Shown here: in pieces, positions 1 through 6,065 of the stretch | Position numbering within the stretch: position 1 is the stretch's first letter | How the letters are laid out: every line of letters begins with the position of its first letter | Assembly (NCBI GenBank): GCA_009469685.1 | Contig: SSTA01000258.1 | Coordinates: 1-8,513, forward strand | Length of the DNA stretch: 8,513 nucleotides | DNA from: Azonexaceae bacterium | GTDB lineage: Bacteria; Pseudomonadota; Gammaproteobacteria; Burkholderiales; Rhodocyclaceae | Direction: 5' to 3' | Program-made: the position numbers and the translations under genes | The notes under the pieces: generated by a model | What the model saw: the letters and a program-made list of their open reading frames with translations, nothing else | Told to the model about the DNA's origin: nothing | The model's database searches: none

Positions 1-786
1 ACCGGTTCCCAAGTTGACGGCCAACGTCCCCGGATGGTCCGCCAGGGTTTTGAGCGCTGCGAGATGGCCCCGGGCCAGGTCGACCACATGGATGTAGTCG
101 CGGATTCCCGTGCCATCCGGGGTCGGGTAATCGTTGCCGAAGACGTTGAGATGGGGGCGGCGACCCACCGCCACTTGGGCGACATAGGGCATGAGATTGT
201 TGGGGATGCCCCGCGGGTCCTCGCCGATCAGGCCGCTCGGGTGGGCTCCGACCGGATTGAAGTAGCGCAGGAGGGCGATGCGCCAGTCCGGCCTGGCCTG
301 GCTCCAGTCGCTCAACAAGTCTTCGACGACCAATTTGGTCCTGCCGTAGGGATTGGTCGCCGAGCGGGGAAAGTCCTCCCGGATGGGCAGGCTGTGGGGG
401 TCCCCGTAGACCGTGGCCGACGAGCTGAAGACCAGGGTCTGGATTCCCGCTTCAGCCATGGCTTCGACCAGCCGCAGACTGCCGGCCACATTGTTGTCGT
501 AGTAGCGGAGAGGCTGCTCGACGGATTCGCCCACCGCCTTGAGTCCGGCAAAGTGGACGACGCCGCTCACCGGATAGCGGGCGAAGAGCGCCGCCAGAGT
601 CGCCGAATCGCGAATGTCGCCTTCGACGAAATGAGGGCGTCGGCCGCTGATCTGCTCGATGCGATCGAGAACCCGCGGGCTGCTGTTGCAAAGATTGTCG
701 AGAATCACGACCTCGGCCCCGGTCGCGAGCAGCTCGACCGCCGTGTGGGAGCCAATGTAACCGGTACCTCCGGTAACCAGGATCAA
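1..786 (-). CDS. galE: UDP-glucose 4-epimerase GalE, partial (C-terminus beyond window)
   Basis: Interconverts UDP-glucose and UDP-galactose with bound NAD+ (cytoplasmic, Leloir pathway and nucleotide-sugar supply). The first 262 codons are present, of about 338 usual for the family; the gene runs off the left edge. Visible motifs: the Rossmann loop TGGTGYIGSH at residues 5-14, Asp30 at the end of the second strand (ribose contact in the family), SSSATVYG around residue 120, the catalytic Tyr147 with Lys151 in NPYGRTK, then FNPVGAHPSG and GEDPRGIPNNLMPYV, which closely match E. coli GalE. The start is TTG at 786-784. No ATG or GTG fits the conserved N-terminus MILVTGGTGYIG, and a TGAGGA ribosome site (799-794) sits 7 nt upstream, formed partly by the manC stop codon. 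It lies 10 bp after manC, so the two are probably cotranscribed. The family call is nearly certain; the exact sugar specificity is inferred from similarity. Confidence 0.95.
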   Translation of the reverse strand, partial: MILVTGGTGYIGSHTAVELLATGAEVVILDNLCNSSPRVLDRIEQISGRRPHFVEGDIRDSATLAALFARYPVSGVVHFAGLKAVGESVEQPLRYYDNNVAGSLRLVEAMAEAGIQTLVFSSSATVYGDPHSLPIREDFPRSATNPYGRTKLVVEDLLSDWSQARPDWRIALLRYFNPVGAHPSGLIGEDPRGIPNNLMPYVAQVAVGRRPHLNVFGNDYPTPDGTGIRDYIHVVDLARGHLAALKTLADHPGTLAVNLGTG

Positions 787-796
787 GGCGCTGTCC

Positions 797-2233
797 TCAA
801 CTGCGGCCGTAGGTGTCCTCGAAGCGGACGATGTCGTCTTCGCCGAGGTAGCTGCCCGATTGAACTTCGATCATCTCCAGGGGCACCTTGCCGGGATTCT
901 CCAGGCGATGGGTCGTGCCCAGGGGGATGTAGGTGGACTGGTTTTCGCTCACCAGAAGGGTTTCGTCTCCCCGGGTGACGCGGGCCGTGCCCTTGACCAC
1001 GATCCAGTGCTCGGCACGGTGGTGGTGCATCTGCAAGGACAGCGCTGCGCCGGGTTTGACCTGGATGCGTTTGACCTGGAAGCGCTCGCCGGAATCGACG
1101 CCGTCGTACCAGCCCCAGGGGCGATGGACCTTGCGGTGCCACTGGGCGACGCTGCGCCCCGAGGCTTTCAGGCGATCGACCACCTTCTTGACGTCCTGGG
1201 TGGCGTCATGATGGGCTACCAGCACGGCGTCGTCGGTTTCGACGACCACCAGATTGGAAACCCCGATACAGGTCACCAGGCGACTCTCGGCGAACACCAG
1301 AGTATCGCGGGTCCCTTCCAGGAGCACGTCGCCGCGGCAGGCGTTGCCGGCGTCGTCCTTGTCCAGGACCTTCCAGAGGGAATCCCAGGCGCCGACGTCG
1401 GACCAGCCTGCGGACAGGGGAATCACGGCTCCCGGGGGCAAGTCCGCGCTGCCCTGGGTCAGCCGCTCCATGACCGCGTAATCGATGGAATCGGAGGGAC
1501 AGGCGGCAAATGCGGCAGTACCGACGCGAACGAAGACATCGTCGTCCCGGGTTTCGGCGAGAGCGGCGCGGCAGGCAGTCAGGATGTCCGGTCGGCAGCG
1601 CTCGAGGGCCGCGATCCAGACCGAAGCGCGCAGCACGAAAATCCCGCTGTTCCACAGGTAATCGCCCGCTTCCAGATAGGCCAGCGCAGTGGCGCGATCA
1701 GGTTTTTCGACGAAGGCGTCGAGTCGATAACCGGGGCTGCCCTCGCCCAGGGCGGGGCCACGCCGAATGTATCCGTAGCCGGTTTCGGGGCAGTCCGGAG
1801 TGATCCCGAAGGTGACCGCCATACCCACTTCGGCGATCCGGGCGGCGTGGCCGACGGCGGTGCGGAAGGCGGTTTCGTCCAGGATCGCATGATCGGCGGG
1901 CATGACCACCAGGACGGGATCGGCCCCTTCTCGGTAGGCGCGCAACGCCGCCAGGGTCAGGGCCGGGGCGGTATTGCGGCCGGCAGGTTCGAGAATGACC
2001 TGGCCCCGTTTGCCCAGGAGTCGGACTTGCTCGGCCACGACGAAACGGTGCTCCTCGTTGCAGACCAGTAGGGGCTCTTGGAGTCCCGGGAGACCGTCGA
2101 GGCGGGCCACGGTCGCCTGGAGCATCGATTGCTCGCCGCACAAGGGGAGCAATTGCTTGGGGTATTTTTCCCGGGAAAGCGGCCAGAGGCGAGTTCCCGA
2201 TCCGCCGGAGAGTACAACGGGCTGTAGGATCAT
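797..2233 (-). CDS. manC: Mannose-1-phosphate guanylyltransferase / mannose-6-phosphate isomerase (bifunctional, type II)
   Basis: A 478-residue protein of the ManC/AlgA/XanB type. In this family it converts fructose-6-P to mannose-6-P and mannose-1-P plus GTP to GDP-mannose, a precursor for exopolysaccharide, LPS and GDP-sugars. The N-terminal nucleotidyltransferase domain shows GGSGTRLWPLSR (10-21) followed by the KYPKQ lysines, LEPAGRNTAPA (81-91), MPADH (111-115), FVEKP (174-178), WNSGIF (194-199) and GWSDVGAW (276-283). The C-terminal cupin isomerase domain begins near RPWGWYD (371-377) and has the metal-site motif QMHHHRAEHW (401-410). Length is normal for the bifunctional form. The ATG at 2233 fits the conserved N-terminus, but no purine-rich ribosome site precedes it. 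galE follows after 10 bp. The symbol could equally be algA or xanB by local convention; which polysaccharide it feeds cannot be told from this window. Confidence 0.95.
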   Translation of the reverse strand: MILQPVVLSGGSGTRLWPLSREKYPKQLLPLCGEQSMLQATVARLDGLPGLQEPLLVCNEEHRFVVAEQVRLLGKRGQVILEPAGRNTAPALTLAALRAYREGADPVLVVMPADHAILDETAFRTAVGHAARIAEVGMAVTFGITPDCPETGYGYIRRGPALGEGSPGYRLDAFVEKPDRATALAYLEAGDYLWNSGIFVLRASVWIAALERCRPDILTACRAALAETRDDDVFVRVGTAAFAACPSDSIDYAVMERLTQGSADLPPGAVIPLSAGWSDVGAWDSLWKVLDKDDAGNACRGDVLLEGTRDTLVFAESRLVTCIGVSNLVVVETDDAVLVAHHDATQDVKKVVDRLKASGRSVAQWHRKVHRPWGWYDGVDSGERFQVKRIQVKPGAALSLQMHHHRAEHWIVVKGTARVTRGDETLLVSENQSTYIPLGTTHRLENPGKVPLEMIEVQSGSYLGEDDIVRFEDTYGRS

Positions 2234-2255
2234 TTTGGTCAGGTGCCAAGTTGAA

Positions 2256-2278
2256 GTCCCGCGGGAGTCCGCGGGGAC
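2256..2278 (-). promoter_or_regulatory. Hairpin in the predicted manC mRNA leader
   Basis: GTCCCGCGG (2256-2264) and CCGCGGGGAC (2269-2278) form a 9-bp stem with one bulged G and a 4-nt loop. If manC transcription starts near 2285, this stem sits almost at the 5' end of the mRNA and about 20 nt before the ATG. Possible roles are 5'-end protection from RNase or control of translation. There is no T-run, so it is not a terminator. The role is inference; the inverted repeat itself is visible. Confidence 0.4.
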
Positions 2279-2291
2279 CAGAGCAGCGAGG

Positions 2292-2297
2292 ATTATA
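2292..2297 (-). promoter_or_regulatory. Candidate -10 box of the manC-galE promoter
   Basis: The minus strand reads a perfect TATAAT here, in an AT-rich island within GC-rich DNA and 59 bp upstream of the manC ATG. The predicted start of transcription is near 2285, giving a leader of about 50 nt. No sigma70 -35 box is found at 16-18 bp; that position (about 2315-2320) reads TCCCCC and falls in an inverted repeat, which suggests an activator-dependent promoter. The box is part of the palindrome ATTATAAT (2292-2299), so a TATAAT also exists on the plus strand, again without a -35 partner. Confidence 0.45.
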
Positions 2298-2301
2298 ATT
2301 T

Positions 2302-2319
2302 CCCCCGCTTGGCTGGGGG
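2302..2319. repeat. C5/G5 inverted repeat, possible operator in the divergent promoter region
   Basis: The sequence CCCCC-GCTTGGCT-GGGGG is an inverted repeat with 5-bp arms and an 8-nt spacer, just upstream of the candidate manC -10 box and occupying the place of its -35 box. This position suits a regulator site acting on manC, and perhaps on the divergent pilSR operon. It could also be chance in GC-rich DNA. It is not followed by a T-run and lies between divergent genes, so a terminator is unlikely. Confidence 0.3.
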
Positions 2320-2369
2320 ATTAACAATTCTTTCGGCGGCGGGTAATTTTCCTCAGGGAGTTTGACACG

Positions 2370-2594
2370 GTGATGAAATGGTTACTGCTCGGCCTCATTG
2401 CAGGCTTCGTCTGGTTGGCCTGGAAGCGCAGCCAGCACCGTAGCGGGGAGGCCAATCCGGCCTCCCGGCCGGCGGAGCGGATGGTGGTCTGCGCCCATTG
2501 CGGCGTCCATCTACCCGAGGGCGAAGCCGAGACTGCGGGTGGCGTCTATTACTGCTGTGCGGCCCATCGTTCCGCAGGGCCGGGACGCCGATGA
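2370..2594 (+). CDS. PP0621-family small membrane-anchored Cys-rich protein
   Basis: A 74-residue protein. Residues 3-18 form a hydrophobic helix that probably anchors it in the inner membrane, followed by a basic patch and a flexible Pro/Ala stretch. The C-terminal half has a small zinc-ribbon-like Cys/His cluster: VCAHCGVHLPEGEA (C41, C44), then YYCCAAH (C62, C63, H66). The MVxCxxCGVHxP pattern matches what I recall as the PP0621 family, which has no established function. The start is GTG 2370 or the next codon ATG 2373; AGGGAG at 2355-2360 is spaced 9 nt from the GTG and 12 from the ATG. Its stop overlaps the pilS start as ATGA (2591-2594), so the two are likely translationally coupled. 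Metal binding and any effect on PilS are inference. Confidence 0.8.
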   Translation: MMKWLLLGLIAGFVWLAWKRSQHRSGEANPASRPAERMVVCAHCGVHLPEGEAETAGGVYYCCAAHRSAGPGRR

Positions 2595-4201
2595 AACTCT
2601 GGCTCTCGTCGTCCTGGGAGCCCAACTGGCGTTCGTTTCAGTATTTCAATCTTTATCGCCTGATCGTCGCCGGCCTTGTGGCAGCCGGTCTCCTGTCGTC
2701 CACGGCGTGGCAGGTCGTTTTTCTCCACGCGGCACCGCAGTGGGTGCTGGCGATCGGCGGCCTCTACTCGGTCGTGGTGGGCTGTGGCCTGGGCTTGTCT
2801 TTGACGTGGCAGCGCCGATTCAATCTCCAACTGTCCTCCCAGGTCGCCGTCGACATCCTGGCCGTCAACGCTGCCATGTATGCCGCGGGTGGCGTTTCGA
2901 GCGGATTCGGCATCGTGTTTCTGGTGACCCTCGCGGCAGCGAGTCTGGTCGGGCGCGGTCGGCTGGTCCTCCTCTACGCTGCGCTGGCGACCATTGCCCT
3001 GCTCCTCATGCAGGGTTACGGCGTCCTCACCGAGGGATTTGACGCCGCATCCTTCGTCCAGGCTGGATTCCTGTCGGCGGGATTTTTCGCGACCGCCATC
3101 CTGGCGCGCCTGCTCGGCCAGCGCGTCATGGCAAACGAAGAGCTGGCGCGCCGCAGGGGCATAGAGCTCGAGAACCAGCGCCGCATCAGCCAGCAGGTCA
3201 TCGCCCGGGTTCTGGATGGTGTCCTCGTGGTGGGTGGCGATGGGCGCGTGCTGCGCAGCAATCCGGTGGCGGCGGCGATGCTCGGCGAAGATTTCGGCAA
3301 GCAAAGACCCCTGGCCTTCTATTCGCGAACCCTGGCCGAAGCCGTTGACGTCTGGCGGCGGGGCGGCGGGTCGCCGGAAGCCGTCATCGCCGCAGCAGGC
3401 GGCGGTACTCTCCAGGCCCGTTTCGAACCCACCGAGAGCAGCGACCGGGAGGTGCTTGTTTTTCTGGAGGACATCGGCCGTATCCAGGAAAAGGCCGAGC
3501 AACTCAAGCTGGCTTCGCTGGGGCGTCTGACGGCCAGTATTGCGCACGAAATCCGCAATCCTCTGGCGGCGATCTCCCATGCCGGCGAATTGCTGCGGGA
3601 AGAGCGTCGGGGAGAGATGCAGGACCGGCTGCTGAAGATACTCAACGACAATGTCGGCCGCCTCGATCGCATCGTCCAGGACATTCTCGACCTGGGGCGG
3701 CGCGACCGCGCTCAGCTGGAAGCCTTGTCCCTGGGGACGGTGCTGGCCGAATTCGTGGCCGAATTTGCCGAAGCTACCGGACTGGCCCCGGCGCTGGTAT
3801 CGGTACACGCTGAGGACGGCGCAGTCCTTTGCTTTGACCGCTCGCACTTGCGCCAGGTGCTCTGGAATCTGGTGGCCAATGCCGTTCGCCATTCCCGGGG
3901 GCTTCCCGGCAGCGTGGGGCTGCATGCCCATGCCGGTGCGGACCCGAGGCAGGTAGAATTGCACGTCATCGACGACGGCCCCGGCGTCCCTGCTGAAATC
4001 CGGGGGCAGGTCTTCGAGCCCTTTTTCACCACGCGCGCGTCGGGAACCGGTCTCGGGCTGTTCATTGCCCGGGAGTTGTGCGAGGCCAACGGTGCAAGCC
4101 TGGAACTCGGGCCGGAGGTCGACTGCGGCCATTTCATCGTCAGCGGGAGGTACGACACGTGTCAGCAGGAAGGTCCGAACGCCGGGTTCGCGGCGAACTG
4201 A
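2591..4201 (+). CDS. pilS: PilS-type membrane sensor histidine kinase
   Basis: A 536-residue inner-membrane sensor kinase, expected to autophosphorylate and control the response regulator encoded next. The N-terminal third has about six hydrophobic segments (roughly 21-45, 51-71, 85-98, 105-120, 124-146, 155-176), as in PilS, with no large periplasmic domain. A PAS-like segment (about 200-295, with QQVIARVLDGVLVVGGDGRV) follows. The kinase core has the H-box SIAHEIRNPLAAI with His319, the N-box LWNLVANAVRHS (N426, N430), the G1 box DDGPGVP (461-467), the F-box FEPFFTT (475-481) and the G2 box GTGLGLFIA (485-493). The start is ATG 2591, aligned with the family N-terminus and with GGGA 5 nt upstream; an ATG at 2498 lies inside the previous gene and adds an unlikely extension. 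It overlaps the next gene by 43 nt. In Pseudomonas, PilS/PilR control type IV pilin transcription; the signal here is unknown. Confidence 0.92.
   Translation: MKLWLSSSWEPNWRSFQYFNLYRLIVAGLVAAGLLSSTAWQVVFLHAAPQWVLAIGGLYSVVVGCGLGLSLTWQRRFNLQLSSQVAVDILAVNAAMYAAGGVSSGFGIVFLVTLAAASLVGRGRLVLLYAALATIALLLMQGYGVLTEGFDAASFVQAGFLSAGFFATAILARLLGQRVMANEELARRRGIELENQRRISQQVIARVLDGVLVVGGDGRVLRSNPVAAAMLGEDFGKQRPLAFYSRTLAEAVDVWRRGGGSPEAVIAAAGGGTLQARFEPTESSDREVLVFLEDIGRIQEKAEQLKLASLGRLTASIAHEIRNPLAAISHAGELLREERRGEMQDRLLKILNDNVGRLDRIVQDILDLGRRDRAQLEALSLGTVLAEFVAEFAEATGLAPALVSVHAEDGAVLCFDRSHLRQVLWNLVANAVRHSRGLPGSVGLHAHAGADPRQVELHVIDDGPGVPAEIRGQVFEPFFTTRASGTGLGLFIARELCEANGASLELGPEVDCGHFIVSGRYDTCQQEGPNAGFAAN
4145..4150 (+). 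promoter_or_regulatory. Ribosome binding site of pilR, inside the pilS 3' end
   Basis: GGGAGG lies 8 nt before GTG 4159, within the last codons of pilS. It is the best ribosome site in the region and supports the GTG start of pilR over the upstream in-frame ATG at 4078, which would add 27 poorly conserved residues ahead of the receiver domain. Confidence 0.7.
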
Positions 4202-5508
4202 GCCGGGTACTGGTGGTGGATGACGAGCCCGACATCCGGGAACTCGTCGATCTGACCCTCTCCCGCATGGGCTTGGCCGCCGATTGCGCCGCCACCCTGG
4301 AGGAAGCCAAGGCCTGCCTGGAGGCGACCGCCTATCAATTGTGTCTGACCGATATGCGGCTTCCCGATGGCGACGGCCTCGAACTCGTGCGCCATATCGC
4401 CGAGCATCATGGCGAAACGCCGGTGGCGGTGATCACCGCTTTCGGCAGCGCGGAGAACGCGGTCGCCGCGCTCAAGGCGGGGGCCTTCGACTACCTCTCG
4501 AAGCCGGTCGGGTTGGATCAGTTGAGGGCCCTGGTCAAATCGGCGCTAAGCCTGCCGGGTCGGGAGGACGGCGGTTCCCCCATCCATTCCCTGATCGGCA
4601 GTTCGCCCGCCATGGAGCAGGTGAGGGCCACCATAGACAAGCTGGCGCGCAGTCAGGCGCCCATCTACATCTCCGGCGAATCGGGCAGCGGCAAGGAGTT
4701 GGCCGCCCGCCTGATCCATACCCAGAGCGCCCGCAGTGCGGCGCCGTTCGTTCCGGTGAATTGCGGCGCGATTCCGGAAAATCTCATGGAGAGCGAATTC
4801 TTCGGCTATCGCAAGGGAGCGTTCACCGGAGCCGACAGCGATCGCGAGGGATTTTTCCAGGCGGCCAACGGCGGGACCCTGTTTCTAGACGAGGTCGCCG
4901 ATCTACCGCTGGCCATGCAGGTGAAGCTTCTGCGCGCGATACAGGAAAAACGGGTGCGTAAGGTCGGCAGTGCGGCCGAGGAGCCGGTCGATGTGCGGGT
5001 CATTTGCGCCACCCATCGCAACCTCAGGGAGTGCGTCGAGAAAGGGAGTTTCCGCCAGGATCTCTACTACCGGCTCAATGTCATCGAATTGCGCATGCCC
5101 TCCCTGCGCGAGCGCAAGGAGGACATCCCCGTCCTGGCCGACGCCATTCTGCGCCGCCTGGGCGGGAGTCTGCCCCTGGAGGTCGCGCCCGAGGCCATGT
5201 TGGCGTTGCAGGGCTACGCGTTCCCCGGCAACGTGCGGGAACTCGAGAACATTCTGGAGCGGGCGACGGCGCTGTGTTCCGGCGAGCGGATCGAGACCGA
5301 GGACCTCCACCTCGCTCCCGAGGAGGTCAGCGACGAGGCCCTGGGTCGCGGGAGCGAGACCCTGGACGACTACCTCAACCGGGTCGAACGGCAGGCGATT
5401 CTCGACGCGCTCCAGAAGACCGGCCAAAACCGCACCGCGGCGGCACGCCTGCTGGGGGTGACTTTTCGTTCCCTACGCTATCGCCTTGAGCGGCTGGGCA
5501 TCGAGTGA
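4159..5508 (+). CDS. pilR: PilR-type sigma54-dependent response regulator
   Basis: A 449-residue NtrC-family activator, the predicted partner of the upstream kinase. The receiver domain (about 15-130) has the acidic pair D21/D22, phosphoacceptor Asp65 in CLTDMRLPDGDGLE, Thr93, and Lys115-Pro116. The AAA+ domain (about 145-370) has Walker A GESGSGKE (173-180), the sigma54-contacting loop GAFTGA (220-225), Walker B GGTLFLDE (238-245) and the FPGNVRELEN motif (355-364). A Fis-type helix-turn-helix (about 412-446, QNRTAAARLLGV...LRYRLERL) ends the protein. All key residues are intact, so it should be a competent sigma54 activator. The start is GTG 4159, chosen for its ribosome site. Its stop overlaps the ampD start as GTGA. 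Pilin control is known for the family; the targets here are not visible, and I see no consensus sigma54 promoter in either intergenic region. Confidence 0.93.
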   Translation: MSAGRSERRVRGELSRVLVVDDEPDIRELVDLTLSRMGLAADCAATLEEAKACLEATAYQLCLTDMRLPDGDGLELVRHIAEHHGETPVAVITAFGSAENAVAALKAGAFDYLSKPVGLDQLRALVKSALSLPGREDGGSPIHSLIGSSPAMEQVRATIDKLARSQAPIYISGESGSGKELAARLIHTQSARSAAPFVPVNCGAIPENLMESEFFGYRKGAFTGADSDREGFFQAANGGTLFLDEVADLPLAMQVKLLRAIQEKRVRKVGSAAEEPVDVRVICATHRNLRECVEKGSFRQDLYYRLNVIELRMPSLRERKEDIPVLADAILRRLGGSLPLEVAPEAMLALQGYAFPGNVRELENILERATALCSGERIETEDLHLAPEEVSDEALGRGSETLDDYLNRVERQAILDALQKTGQNRTAAARLLGVTFRSLRYRLERLGIE

Positions 5509-6065
5509 AGTCCTGGAAAGCCCGGGGATGGCTGCAGGGGGCGCGACGGATCGCTTCTCCCAACGAGGAGGCCAGGCCGCCGGGGAGCGTCGTCTCCCTG
5601 GCCGTCGTCCATTCCATCAGCCTGCCGCCGGGAGAATTTGGCGGCGATTGGGTCGAGCGTTTCTTCGTCAATCGCCTGCCGCCAGACGCCCATCCCTATT
5701 TTGCGGAAATTGCGCACCTCAAGGTCTCGGCCCATTTTTTCATCGCACGCGACGGGAAGGTCGTCCAGTTTGTCGCCTGCGACCGGCGGGCATGGCATGC
5801 CGGGGTGTCTTCGTGGCAGGGGCGCGAGCGATGCAATGATTTCTCGGTGGGCATCGAGCTCGAAGGGACGGACGAGAGGGCATATACCGAGGCCCAGTAC
5901 GAAGGACTGTGGACGGTTCTGGACGCCCTGCGGGAGCGTTACCCCATCGATGCGGTGGTCGGCCATTGCCATGTGGCGCCGGGACGCAAGACCGATCCCG
6001 GGCCCCAATTCGACTGGACGCGGGTGCGGGACCGCTACCCGACCCTCGCCCTACCGCCCGAATAA
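5505..6065 (+). CDS. ampD: 1,6-anhydro-N-acetylmuramyl-L-alanine amidase AmpD
   Basis: A 186-residue cytoplasmic zinc amidase of the AmpD type. It cleaves the lactyl-amide bond in anhydromuropeptides during peptidoglycan recycling and, where AmpR/AmpC exist, keeps beta-lactamase uninduced. The sequence follows E. coli AmpD almost from end to end: GWLQGARR (8-15), VVHSISLPPGEFGG (34-47, zinc His36), HPYFAEIAHLKVSAH (63-77), RAWHAGVS, GRERCNDFSVGIELEGTDE (catalytic Glu118), and GHCHVAPGRKTDPGP (153-167; His154, Lys162, Asp164). There is no signal peptide, as expected for the cytoplasmic recycling enzyme rather than AmiD. The start is GTG 5505, overlapping the pilR stop as GTGA; it aligns with the family N-terminus although its ribosome site is weak. 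The 3' end overlaps the convergent aminotransferase by 15 bp. No ampE follows. Confidence 0.94.
   Translation: MKSWKARGWLQGARRIASPNEEARPPGSVVSLAVVHSISLPPGEFGGDWVERFFVNRLPPDAHPYFAEIAHLKVSAHFFIARDGKVVQFVACDRRAWHAGVSSWQGRERCNDFSVGIELEGTDERAYTEAQYEGLWTVLDALRERYPIDAVVGHCHVAPGRKTDPGPQFDWTRVRDRYPTLALPPE

Noticed and set aside
34..978. Long plus-strand open frame opposite galE and the manC 3' end
   Set aside because: It is antisense to two well-conserved enzymes, crosses their junction, and its product has low complexity typical of a mirror frame in GC-rich DNA.
860..2071. 403-codon plus-strand open frame opposite manC
   Set aside because: manC motifs are intact across the whole region. The antisense product shows no recognisable domain and has the composition of a shadow frame.
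2242..2248. TTGGCAC on the minus strand before manC as a sigma54 -24 element
   Set aside because: The -12 position reads CAAA rather than TTGC, and the site is only about 9 nt from the manC ATG.
2321..2349. TTAACA ... TAATTT (17-bp spacing) as the promoter of the pilSR operon
   Set aside because: The -10 matches only 3 of 6, and the implied start falls within the ribosome site, so it is too weak to list as a feature.
2362..2367. Perfect TTGACA on the plus strand as a -35 box
   Set aside because: A matching -10 would fall inside the PP0621 gene (about 2385-2390) and reads CTGCTC. It lies between the ribosome site and the start codon.
2498..2590. Upstream in-frame ATG extending PilS by 31 residues
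   Set aside because: It lies inside the PP0621-family gene. The extension is Arg/Cys-rich and unlike PilS, while ATG 2591 has a ribosome site and an ATGA junction.
2549..4132. 527-codon minus-strand open frame opposite pilS
   Set aside because: Its length is striking, but it mirrors pilS codon usage, shows no domain or good start, and pilS has every kinase box in order.
4903..5427. 174-codon minus-strand open frame opposite pilR
   Set aside because: It lies wholly within the conserved AAA+ and HTH region of pilR and has no recognisable family.
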